Shown one piece after another: positions 1-5,922 of a stretch of 10,318 nucleotides of DNA (its first letter is position 1; every line of letters starts with the position of its first letter). The notes under the pieces were generated by a model. The model was not told where the DNA came from. It worked only from the letters and a program-made list of their open reading frames with translations, and ran no database searches. The DNA is from Planctomycetaceae bacterium (GTDB taxonomy: Bacteria > Planctomycetota > Planctomycetia > Pirellulales > Thermoguttaceae). The DNA is taken from contig JAIRPZ010000333.1 in assembly GCA_031256755.1 (NCBI GenBank), positions 1 through 10,318 on the forward strand. Direction: 5' to 3'. Made by a program: the position numbers and the translations under genes.

Positions 1-189
1 AGATTGCAGATGGCAGACGGCAGTTTGCAGAAAGCAGCAGAAAAGATTTTAACAGGATTTACAGGATTTTCAGGATTGACAGGATAGGAAAAAGCCCGCC
101 TCAAAACAATCCTGTTTAATCCTGCATAATCCTGTAAATCCTGTTAAAATCTTTTCTTGCTGCGGTCTGCCGTCTGATGTCTGCAATCT
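1..189. repeat. Imperfect inverted repeat with tandem CAGGATT units
   Basis: The left arm (1-85) and right arm (109-189) are reverse complements over most of their length, around a loop at about 86-108. Each arm has an outer part rich in GCAGA/GGCAGACGGCAG words, a shared AGAAAAGATTTTAACAGG core, and an inner part of four spaced CAGGATT units 9-12 bp apart (reading AATCCTG on the right arm). The right side continues with degenerate copies: TCTGCCGTCT occurs at 166-175 and 200-209, and GCAATCTGC at 183-191 and 196-204. The left arm may extend beyond the window. Transcribed, it could fold into a very long hairpin. It directly abuts a truncated Rpn-type transposase-like gene, so I infer it is mobile-element or recombination-associated, but no known element name can be assigned. 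Confidence 0.8.
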
Positions 190-247
190 GCTTCGGCAAT
201 CTGCCGTCTTTTCTTTCCCTTGACGTTACCGTGTTTGTGCGGTAGCC

Positions 248-661
248 TTTCCGATTCACACGTTGGAGGCGGTGCCGGAAAAGTTTGGCGGGTTGGCGAA
301 GATGAAACCGGCATTGCGGCGTTGGGTACAATTTTTTTACGAGGCGGACAAGAAAAGCGAGGGGGAAATGAAAACATTATTGAAGGGAGATGCGGTATTA
401 ACAAGTGCTTATAAGGCGTATCAGCAGTTTAATGCGGATGTGCGTTTGCGTGCGATAGATGACGCGCGGGAACAGTATTTGCACGATGTTGCGTCCCAAA
501 AGGTGGATGCCTTCCGCGAGGGAAAAACGGAAGGACTCGCTGAAGGCGAAGCCAGAGGGAGAGCGGAAACGGCGGTGAAATTGAAAATGATGGGTGTTTC
601 TACCGCGATGATTGCCGAGGCAACCGGTCTTTCGGCGGAAGAAATTAAACGTCTGCGGTAG
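248..661 (+). pseudogene. Truncated Rpn / PD-(D/E)XK transposase-family gene, C-terminal part only
   Basis: The frame encodes the C-terminal half of a protein resembling the Rpn (YhgA-like, TIGR01784/PDDEXK_2) family of recombination-promoting nuclease/putative transposases. Family-like features are an IHTLE segment at about 254-268, a following aromatic-rich helical stretch (RRWVQFFYEAD), a repetitive REGKTEGLAEGEARGRAE helix, and a terminal helix-turn-helix-like tail (MIAEATGLSAEEIKRL). Complete members are around 280-320 residues with the nuclease core in the N-terminal half; here only about 135 residues remain and no D...ExK catalytic core is present. The first possible start is TTG at 263, but family similarity runs upstream of it to about 248 and the frame is closed by TGA at 221-223. 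That indicates decay or a junction with the adjacent repeat rather than a true start. It is probably a non-functional remnant. A short expressed C-terminal protein cannot be excluded. Confidence 0.72.
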
Positions 662-726
662 GACACGGCAGACGTTTACTTTAACTCTGTTGGAAATACA
701 CGAAGGCATATTTTAATGAAGAATTG

Positions 727-764
727 AGAGCGGGAAAAGTTACCGGTGAGTATACTCCCGCTCT
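727..764. terminator. Hairpin between convergent genes, possible bidirectional terminator
   Basis: AGAGCGGGA (727-735) pairs perfectly with TCCCGCTCT (756-764), leaving a 20-nt loop. The hairpin lies between the plus-strand Rpn remnant (ends 661) and the minus-strand hpnH gene (ends 829), where a shared terminator would be expected. The T-tract on either side is weak (ATTTCT downstream on the plus strand), so factor-independent termination is uncertain. It could instead belong to the mobile-element debris. Confidence 0.4.
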
Positions 765-770
765 ATTTCT

Positions 771-803
771 AATTATCAATTATCCATTTTCAATTATCAA
801 TTA
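771..803. repeat. AT-rich short direct repeat
   Basis: The 12-bp word AATTATCAATTA occurs exactly at 771-782 and 792-803, separated by TCCATTTTC. Such short AT-rich spaced repeats are often seen in intergenic debris around mobile elements. It follows the hairpin at 727-764 and ends 25 bp before the hpnH stop codon. No function is evident. Confidence 0.55.
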
Positions 804-828
804 AAAATACTGCCCGTCCGGCAAGGAC

Positions 829-1854
829 TTAACGTAATTGCCAGCAAGCGGTACGGAGTAAATCCCGAAACGTGTTGCCGAACAAAACCGCTGCCGGTTC
901 ATAGCCGCAGTGCATCATACAGTCCGTACATCGGGGATCGCTGCCGAAACCGATTTTTGTCCAATCGGTCTGCCGCAAGAATTCGTGATACGTCTCGTAA
1001 TGTTTATCAGTGATTAAATAGCAGGGACTTTTCCAGCCCGAAATATTCCGTGTCGGATTTGCCCACGCCGCACAGGGCAAATGGCGTGTGCCGCACAAAA
1101 AATCAAGATACACCGGTGTTGCCGTAATGCGGTATGGTTTCATTTTTTCCCGTATTTCTTTGAATATGTCATAGATTTCCTGCCGATTCAGAAAGAACGG
1201 ATCGCTTTTTTGTACAGAATCATAACCGTATCCGGGCGCGATCATCATGCCGTCAATTTTTATGCGGCGGAGTTCTTCAGCAAGAACGGTCAAATCCGCA
1301 ATGTTTGACGTTTTATAGAGTGTCGTGTTGGTGTAAGCGTAAAAGCCGGCTTTTTTCACGGCGGCAATACCGGCGAGGGCTTTGGCGAATGTACCGGGCT
1401 TTTCAGTAACGGCATCGTGAACGGCAGCGGTTCCGTCAAGATGAATGTTCCAGTACAAACGGCTTTTTGTCCGCCGGTTCCGCCGGGCAAGATCAATAAA
1501 TTCGCCGAGTTTTTCTTCGAGCAGTGTCCCGTTAGTGCAAAGATAGATATGTTTTCCTTTTTGTAACGTTTTATCAACGAGTTCGGGAAGACCGTTGTAG
1601 ATCAGCGGTTCGCCGCCGCAAATGCTGACGACAGGCGCACCGCATTCGTCCACCGAAGCGAGACAATCTTCAACGGAAAGTTGCCGGTGCATGGTTTCGG
1701 CATATTCCCGAATGCGTCCGCAACCGCTGCACCGGAGATTGCAGGCGTGCAAAGGTTCGAGCATCAGCACAAGCGGAAACTTTTTGATGCCGCCGGTTTT
1801 TTGACGCAGCATATAAGATGCCATGCTGATCGTTAACGAAAGAGGAAAACGCAT
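829..1854 (-). CDS. hpnH: Radical SAM adenosyl-hopene transferase HpnH
   Basis: This 341-residue radical SAM protein matches the HpnH pattern along its length. HpnH joins the 5'-deoxyadenosyl radical from SAM to diploptene, giving adenosylhopane, the first step of extended (C35) hopanoid side-chain synthesis. The N-terminus (PLSLTISMASYMLRQK) and LVLMLEPLHACNLRCSGCG follow the family consensus. The [4Fe-4S] cluster cysteines are C38, C42 and C45; GGEP at 80-83 is the SAM-binding motif; HLDG, GYGY and PTRNISGW are family-typical blocks. The C-terminal C309, C312 and C316 (CTDCMMHCGYEP) resemble the family's auxiliary cysteine motif. The length is normal and the ATG at 1854 fits the family N-terminus, though no Shine-Dalgarno is visible. 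No other hopanoid gene (shc, hpnG) is in the window, so the pathway is inferred from this gene alone. Other radical SAM enzymes with the same fold are less likely. Confidence 0.88.
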   Translation of the reverse strand: MRFPLSLTISMASYMLRQKTGGIKKFPLVLMLEPLHACNLRCSGCGRIREYAETMHRQLSVEDCLASVDECGAPVVSICGGEPLIYNGLPELVDKTLQKGKHIYLCTNGTLLEEKLGEFIDLARRNRRTKSRLYWNIHLDGTAAVHDAVTEKPGTFAKALAGIAAVKKAGFYAYTNTTLYKTSNIADLTVLAEELRRIKIDGMMIAPGYGYDSVQKSDPFFLNRQEIYDIFKEIREKMKPYRITATPVYLDFLCGTRHLPCAAWANPTRNISGWKSPCYLITDKHYETYHEFLRQTDWTKIGFGSDPRCTDCMMHCGYEPAAVLFGNTFRDLLRTACWQLR

Positions 1855-1900
1855 AACCGCAGAGAGTTAAAAATGAAAACACGAAAACGGAAAATTCCGG

Positions 1901-1922
1901 TGAATTATACTGATGAATTATA
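1901..1922 (-). promoter_or_regulatory. Twin TATAAT elements upstream of hpnH
   Basis: Two perfect minus-strand TATAAT hexamers lie at 1904-1909 and 1917-1922, inside an exact 9-bp direct repeat TGAATTATA (1901-1909 and 1914-1922 on the plus strand). They sit about 50-70 bp before the hpnH start. Neither has a convincing -35 hexamer at 16-18 bp, so the promoter call is tentative. The duplicated word could alternatively be a regulator half-site. Confidence 0.35.
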
Positions 1923-1970
1923 GAGTGTTTCCGACTTTCCGTCAGCAAGGGGGGCAGGCGGAAGCGGGGA

Positions 1971-1999
1971 TTGACAAATACTCCGCAGCGGTTTACGAT
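1971..1999 (+). promoter_or_regulatory. Sigma70-like promoter of the 499-residue membrane protein gene
   Basis: A perfect -35 TTGACA (1971-1976) is followed after exactly 17 bp by TACGAT (1994-1999), a 4/6 match to TATAAT. The predicted transcription start is near 2006, about 48 nt before the ATG at 2054. This placement argues that the open frame extending upstream to 1913 is not all translated. Confidence 0.6.
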
Positions 2000-2053
2000 A
2001 GGTACCGTTGCGTCTCCGGCGGTTCTTTTTCAACATCACTATCACTATCGGCA

Positions 2054-3553
2054 ATGGCAAAGAAAATTGAATTCAATATGGAACTGGTCAAAAAATACAT
2101 TTTTTGGGCGGTTGTTCCGATAGGAATTGTTCTTGCCGTTTTTTCGGGCTGGATAATGTCCGGTACGGTGGCGAAGGACTTTGAAGCCCGGAAAAAACAG
2201 TTGGAAAGCGGAATGGCGGCAGCGAAAAAAGTGCTGAATGAAACAAAAGGCAATCCGCCGGTTCATCCGAATGATAAAACTGCCGAAGATATTCAGAAAG
2301 TGCAGGAGACCGAAAACGAAAAGATATTTACGGCTTGGAAAACTCTTGCCGAAAGACAGCGGGAAAACAAATGGGACGGGCTGAATTCGAACCAAGCCGC
2401 CGAAGTTGAAAAGCAGGATTTTCTGTCGGAGTTGAATATTGGTCTCCGCCAGCATTATTTTGATGCGGTGCGGGGCGATGCGGACTACACCTATCTTAAC
2501 AATCTTTTTCTGGATGAGTCCGGGATTGACTGCTGCCGGACTTATACAAAAACGCCGGACGGCAAGGAAACGCCGGATGAGGAAAAATTGACGATTGATT
2601 TCGGCAGTTCCGGCGGCGGTATAAGCTCGGGGTACGGCGGCGGCTCACGCCGACCGGGTTCCGTTGCATCCCGCCCTAGCGGCAGTATTACCGGCAGACC
2701 GCCGACGGGGACAAGCAGACCCGGCACCGGCGGCAGAAACACGCCCGAAACATCGGAAACAATCCAAAAAGGAAAAGTGTTTTGGAGTTCTCCGCGGCTG
2801 CCTTTAACCGCGGATTGGAAATCCGGCAGACCGGAGTCCTATGAAGTATGGCTGACGCAGGAAGAAATATGGGTTTATAAAGCTCTGTTGTCGGTTGTTG
2901 CCAAATCCAATGCCGCAGCAACGGAACCGAAAAATGCGGTTGTTAAGCAGATTGACGATATTCTTATCGGCAAATCGGCGGCTCAAAAATTGGAATCACA
3001 GTCAAACCGTATGATCGGCGGCAGTGCCGTCGGGACAGGTTCGTCCGCTGTACCGGCACGTTCTTCCGCCGCGGCAGGCAGAGGCGGGGCTGCCGGAAAC
3101 CCCGCAGAAGGCAAAATGGACGAAGCATTGAGCGGACGCTATGTTGACGGAAAGGGGCTGCCGCTGATATCTGCCAATTTGGCGCAGGAACTCTCAAAAT
3201 CTCCGTACCGCCGGATGCCGGTGTATCTTAAATTTATGGTCGATCGGAACCGAATACCGGCGTTGCTTGCGGAATGTGCGAATTGTTCTATGCCGATTGA
3301 CGTATTGTGGGTGAATATCGGTGAATACGGGAAGACGTTTGATTTTTCAGCGGCGGGAGCCGGCGGCGGCAGCGACAGCCCCCGCGGCAGAGCGGGTACC
3401 AACGTTCGGCAGCCGGCAGGCAGTTCAGCGGGTTCCCGCGGACAAGAGGCAGATTCCGAATTAGGAGATGAGGCAGTGCCGCTTGAAATTTACGGCTGTA
3501 TGAATATATTTGCGCCGCCGGACTTGCAAAAAATCGGAACTATTCCGCAGTGA
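2054..3553 (+). CDS. Single-pass membrane protein with coiled coil and Gly/Ser/Arg linkers, PilO-like architecture (tentative)
   Basis: I do not recognise this 499-residue protein as a named family. It has a short basic N-terminus, one transmembrane helix (about 14-37), a charged probably coiled-coil segment (about 40-105), and a first folded segment (about 106-185). A disordered Gly/Ser/Arg/Pro linker follows (about 184-240), then a second segment (about 240-310; contains QEEIWVYKALLSVVAKSN), a Ser/Ala/Gly linker (about 320-355), and a C-terminal domain (about 358-432). The C-terminal domain is interrupted by a third Gly/Ser linker (about 433-470) and closes with VPLEIYGCMNIFAPPD. The membrane helix, coiled coil and small alpha/beta halves resemble PilO/GspM-type inner-membrane proteins and the Verrucomicrobial Amuc_1100 layout, but this is architecture, not homology. 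The frame is open up to ATG 1913; I chose ATG 2054 because a promoter lies at 1971-1999 and a membrane-anchor N-terminus follows. A terminator-like hairpin follows the gene. Confidence 0.75.
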   Translation: MAKKIEFNMELVKKYIFWAVVPIGIVLAVFSGWIMSGTVAKDFEARKKQLESGMAAAKKVLNETKGNPPVHPNDKTAEDIQKVQETENEKIFTAWKTLAERQRENKWDGLNSNQAAEVEKQDFLSELNIGLRQHYFDAVRGDADYTYLNNLFLDESGIDCCRTYTKTPDGKETPDEEKLTIDFGSSGGGISSGYGGGSRRPGSVASRPSGSITGRPPTGTSRPGTGGRNTPETSETIQKGKVFWSSPRLPLTADWKSGRPESYEVWLTQEEIWVYKALLSVVAKSNAAATEPKNAVVKQIDDILIGKSAAQKLESQSNRMIGGSAVGTGSSAVPARSSAAAGRGGAAGNPAEGKMDEALSGRYVDGKGLPLISANLAQELSKSPYRRMPVYLKFMVDRNRIPALLAECANCSMPIDVLWVNIGEYGKTFDFSAAGAGGGSDSPRGRAGTNVRQPAGSSAGSRGQEADSELGDEAVPLEIYGCMNIFAPPDLQKIGTIPQ

Positions 3554-3646
3554 TCATCGTACCTTCGGCAGGCAAAATCCGAAACGGGGAATGGGGGGCT
3601 GGTTTCACGCCGCCGGCAAGTTTTTCAACGAGGGGCTTTCCCGCTC

Positions 3647-3674
3647 TTGACAATTACCGGAAATAAGCGAAAAT
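3647..3674 (+). promoter_or_regulatory. Candidate promoter of the LRR gene
   Basis: A perfect TTGACA (3647-3652) is followed after 16 bp by GAAAAT (3669-3674), a 4/6 match to the -10 consensus. The predicted start near 3681 falls within the hairpin at 3670-3702 and leaves a leader of about 35 nt before ATG 3716. Promoter and terminator overlap, so one of the two calls may be wrong. Confidence 0.35.
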
Positions 3675-3702
3675 GACGGTCTGTCTTGTTCCGTCATTTT
3701 TT
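3670..3702 (+). terminator. Rho-independent terminator-like hairpin
   Basis: AAAATGACGG (3670-3679) pairs with CCGTCATTTT (3691-3700) in a 10-bp perfect stem with an 11-nt loop, followed by further T residues (TTCCTGTTTTT). It lies about 117 bp after the membrane protein's stop codon and just before the LRR gene start. The stem is moderately AT-rich at its base but the form is classical. Confidence 0.65.
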
Positions 3703-3715
3703 CCTGTTTTTCCCG

Positions 3716-4465
3716 ATGATCCGACATATCGTATTCTGTTCCGCATTGTTGTTGACATTCTTTTCCGTTGGTTCAATCCATGTTATTGGTGCGGATTCGG
3801 CGGGAACCCGCGTCCTGAAATTGGACAAAACCGAAACCGATGATGCCGGTTTGAAAAAAATTACCGCTGCGTATCCGAATCTTGCGGAGTTAACACTTTC
3901 TGAAACGAAAATTACCGATGCGGGAATTGCTGCTCTTAAGACATTGACCAAACTCCGCAAAATCCGTCTTGCCAAAACGAAAATTACCGATGCTGCCGCA
4001 AAAACACTGGCAGAAATCCCGACGCTGGAAGATATTGACGTGAGTCAAACCGAATTCGGCGACAGCGGGCTTGCGGAGTTGAAACCTCTCAAAAACCTGA
4101 AACGTCTGAACCTTTACACGACAAAAATTACCGACAGCGGACTTGCGGTATTAAAAAATTTCCAATCGGTCAAAACACTTGTTTGGCTTAACATTGATAA
4201 GTGCGATCTGACCGATGCGGCGGTTCCGGCAATTCTTCCGCTTGAAAAACTTGCATGGATTCACTTCGGACGGACGAAACTGACCGATGCCGGTTTGAAT
4301 CGGTTAACATCGCTCAAAACGCTGAAAGAAATTTCTGTAACAAATACAAATGTAACGTCTGCCGGCATTGAGAAATTCAAAAAGGCAATGCCGGACTGCA
4401 AAGTCAATGAAAATACCGGCAATGCCGCTGGCAGCGAAGTCATTGTTCCATCGCCGGCTGCGTAG
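3716..4465 (+). CDS. Secreted leucine-rich-repeat protein
   Basis: The 249-residue product starts with a probable Sec signal peptide (basic start MIRH, hydrophobic core about 5-24, likely cleavage near VIGA-DS at 26). Eight LRR units of about 24 residues follow, from about 33 to 230. They match L..L.L..TKITDAGL..L, the bacterial LRR type with a TDAGL turn that is abundant in Planctomycetes. The last unit ends with a capping-like MPDCKV, then a short Ala/Asn/Pro-rich tail. The protein is probably periplasmic or surface-exposed and binds a partner through the solenoid; no catalytic domain is visible and the ligand cannot be predicted. ATG 3716 was chosen over an in-frame TTG at 3686 because the TTG lies inside the terminator-like hairpin and would lengthen the signal peptide awkwardly. 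The 3' end overlaps tsaB by 26 bp, tail to tail. Confidence 0.82.
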   Translation: MIRHIVFCSALLLTFFSVGSIHVIGADSAGTRVLKLDKTETDDAGLKKITAAYPNLAELTLSETKITDAGIAALKTLTKLRKIRLAKTKITDAAAKTLAEIPTLEDIDVSQTEFGDSGLAELKPLKNLKRLNLYTTKITDSGLAVLKNFQSVKTLVWLNIDKCDLTDAAVPAILPLEKLAWIHFGRTKLTDAGLNRLTSLKTLKEISVTNTNVTSAGIEKFKKAMPDCKVNENTGNAAGSEVIVPSPAA

Positions 4466-5156
4466 AGTTCGGGGCAACCGGAGCGTTCCGTTTTTCCTCA
4501 GCGGCACTCAATCGGGAATAAATCGGCAGGAGTGTCCAAAAGTTCTGTGTATTTCCGGCGGCATGCCGATCTGCCGCTAATTGACCGGCAATTTCCGCTT
4601 TTGGAAACCAGTCCTTTTCTGCGGCAAACACAGCTTTAATGGTAAACCGCTGCCGCCAGCGTTCCAGTGCCGGTCCGGTAAACATCAGGTTTTCATAGCG
4701 TTCCGTATGTTTTTGCCAATCGTCAAAGGGCATCAGCACCGGTTCGGCGATGGTGTCGATACCGCCTTCTGTTGTCCGGCGGAAGAGACCGGCAGCGACT
4801 TCGCCCCGCTGGGCATCGACTCCGATAGAAAGAATACCGTTGTGTTCGGTACCGGCAGCCGTCACGTGGAATGTGTCGAATGCGGCGATTTCGGCATTGA
4901 CCGCATACGCAAAGATTTTTGCTGTTGTGATTCCGACCCGCAGTCCGGTGAACGAACCGGGACCGGCGACCGCGGCAACAAGTCCGATTTCTGCCGGACG
5001 GACATTTGTTTGCTGCAACAGCGTCAACATTGCCGGATGCAGCGTTTGTGAACTGCGCCGGTTTTTCGGCAGTTCTGTTTTTCCTAAAATCCGCTTTCCG
5101 TCAAGAACGGCAACGCTGCCGGACTTTTCCGTTGTTTCCAATGCCAATATCTTCAT
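4440..5156 (-). CDS. tsaB: tRNA threonylcarbamoyladenosine biosynthesis protein TsaB
   Basis: TsaB is the inactive ASKHA-fold partner of TsaD. With TsaD and TsaE it transfers threonylcarbamoyl from TC-AMP to A37 of ANN-decoding tRNAs (t6A), in the cytoplasm. The N-terminus MKILALETTEKSGSVAVL is the family's first beta-hairpin. GPGSFTGLRVG (65-75) is the diagnostic TsaB signature, and SIGVDAQRGEVAAGLF (110-125) is the next conserved block. The 238-residue length is close to that of E. coli TsaB (231); the last 20 or so residues are a low-complexity tail. An in-frame start upstream at 5210 exists, but ATG 5156 fits the family N-terminus and forms an ATGA overlap with the upstream DUF1080 stop codon, suggesting translational coupling. 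No tsaD, tsaE or rimI is adjacent. Confidence 0.93.
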   Translation of the reverse strand: MKILALETTEKSGSVAVLDGKRILGKTELPKNRRSSQTLHPAMLTLLQQTNVRPAEIGLVAAVAGPGSFTGLRVGITTAKIFAYAVNAEIAAFDTFHVTAAGTEHNGILSIGVDAQRGEVAAGLFRRTTEGGIDTIAEPVLMPFDDWQKHTERYENLMFTGPALERWRQRFTIKAVFAAEKDWFPKAEIAGQLAADRHAAGNTQNFWTLLPIYSRLSAAEEKRNAPVAPNSTQPAMEQ

Positions 5157-5857
5157 TTTTTTTCTAATATCCGGTATTCGGCATTGCGGATTTGTCCTTC
5201 GGAAGACCATGTGCAGAAACCGAGCGGCTGATACGATGACATTTCGGAACGCACGGAGAGTTCCCGATCTTTCGTTTCGAGTTCAATGACCAATTCTTCC
5301 TTCGGTTCTGCTTTCGGTTTTTCTTTTTTATCGGAATCGGTATTCGGCGGGGTAATCCAAACGCGGATATGCGTTTCTGTTACAGAAATCCGAAAGCGGT
5401 ACCAAACGCCGTCTTTGTATTCGAAAGAGGTTGCTGTAATATTTTCGGAAGCGTCCAAATGATCCACGCTGCTTAAGCCGGTCAGCGATCCGCCCCAGCC
5501 GCCGTTGATAAAGGTGCAGAATTCTTTTTTGACCGGAAACGTGCAGGCGGCGAAGAAATCGCTTCCTTTTGTTCTTTGTGCTTCGTACCGGATTTCGTAA
5601 TTGATTTTCGGGAATTCTTTTTCGTACCGGATACCGCTCATTGTTTCTCCGTTTCCGATGATGACGATGCGGTCTTTGACGGTGATTTTTCCTTCGCCGC
5701 CGTAAGCCGGTACAGTCCAGTTTTTCAGCGTTTTTCCGTCAAACAGCGGTTTCCAGCCGGCGTTTTTTGCGGTTTGTCCGGTTTTGTCTTTTGCCGGACA
5801 AAGGGCAAGGGGGACGAGAAAAAACGTCAGGCATACGGCAAAAAATAGTCGCGGCAT
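5153..5857 (-). CDS. Secreted DUF1080 (3-keto-disaccharide hydrolase-type) protein
   Basis: The 234-residue product has a signal peptide (MPRLFFAVCLTFFLVPLALC, cleavage about 20-22) and the DUF1080 hallmark GWKPLFDGKTLKNW (34-47). The family has a concanavalin-like beta-sandwich and is greatly expanded in Planctomycetes; some members hydrolyse 3-keto-glycosides, but the activity of this one is unknown. Further family-like blocks are a beta-strand pair around 84-92 (PKINYEIRY), GWGGSLTGL (120-128), the VWYRFRISV strand (151-159), and the closing EGQIRNAEYRIL. A Lys/Glu-rich insertion (about 171-189) interrupts the later strands. LALC is not a good lipobox, so I favour cleavage by signal peptidase I. 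An in-frame ATG at 5881 would add eight residues; I prefer 5857 because the promoter at 5893-5922 predicts transcription from about 5886. Its stop overlaps the tsaB start (ATGA). Confidence 0.85.
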   Translation of the reverse strand: MPRLFFAVCLTFFLVPLALCPAKDKTGQTAKNAGWKPLFDGKTLKNWTVPAYGGEGKITVKDRIVIIGNGETMSGIRYEKEFPKINYEIRYEAQRTKGSDFFAACTFPVKKEFCTFINGGWGGSLTGLSSVDHLDASENITATSFEYKDGVWYRFRISVTETHIRVWITPPNTDSDKKEKPKAEPKEELVIELETKDRELSVRSEMSSYQPLGFCTWSSEGQIRNAEYRILEKK

Positions 5858-5892
5858 AAAACGGCAGCGGTTAAAAAACATGAATAACGTTC

Positions 5893-5922
5893 ATTTTATC
5901 ACAGCGAAAGCGGCAGCGTCAA
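5893..5922 (-). promoter_or_regulatory. Sigma70-like promoter for DUF1080-tsaB
   Basis: On the minus strand TTGACG (5922-5917) is followed after 18 bp by TAAAAT (5898-5893), both 5/6 matches to consensus. Predicted transcription starts near 5886. This leaves only about 5 nt before the outer ATG (5881) and about 29 nt before ATG 5857, which supports the inner start. Confidence 0.55.

Noticed and set aside
50..145. Spaced CAGGATT/AATCCTG units as a possible CRISPR array
   Set aside because: Units are only 7-9 bp with 2-4 bp between them, they invert between the two arms, and no cas gene is present; this is an inverted repeat, not a CRISPR array.
685..804. Small plus-strand gene reading through the 727-764 hairpin
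   Set aside because: There is no start codon with a supporting ribosome site, it runs into AT-rich repeats, and I cannot match the peptide to a family; it is mentioned only as a possible scrap.
1913..2053. 47-residue N-terminal extension of the membrane protein
   Set aside because: A TTGACA-17-TACGAT promoter lies within it, the peptide has no recognisable features, and a standard membrane-anchor N-terminus begins at ATG 2054.
3686..3715. TTG start for the LRR protein
   Set aside because: It falls inside the hairpin loop at 3670-3702, and the ATG at 3716 gives a well-formed signal peptide.
4581..5289. Plus-strand open frames opposite tsaB and the DUF1080 gene
   Set aside because: The translations are Cys/Arg-rich with no family features, and the minus-strand frames have clear TsaB and DUF1080 signatures.
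5797..5857. Lipoprotein signal (LALC) in the DUF1080 protein
   Set aside because: Leucine at the position before cysteine is not accepted in a standard lipobox; an ordinary signal peptide fits better.
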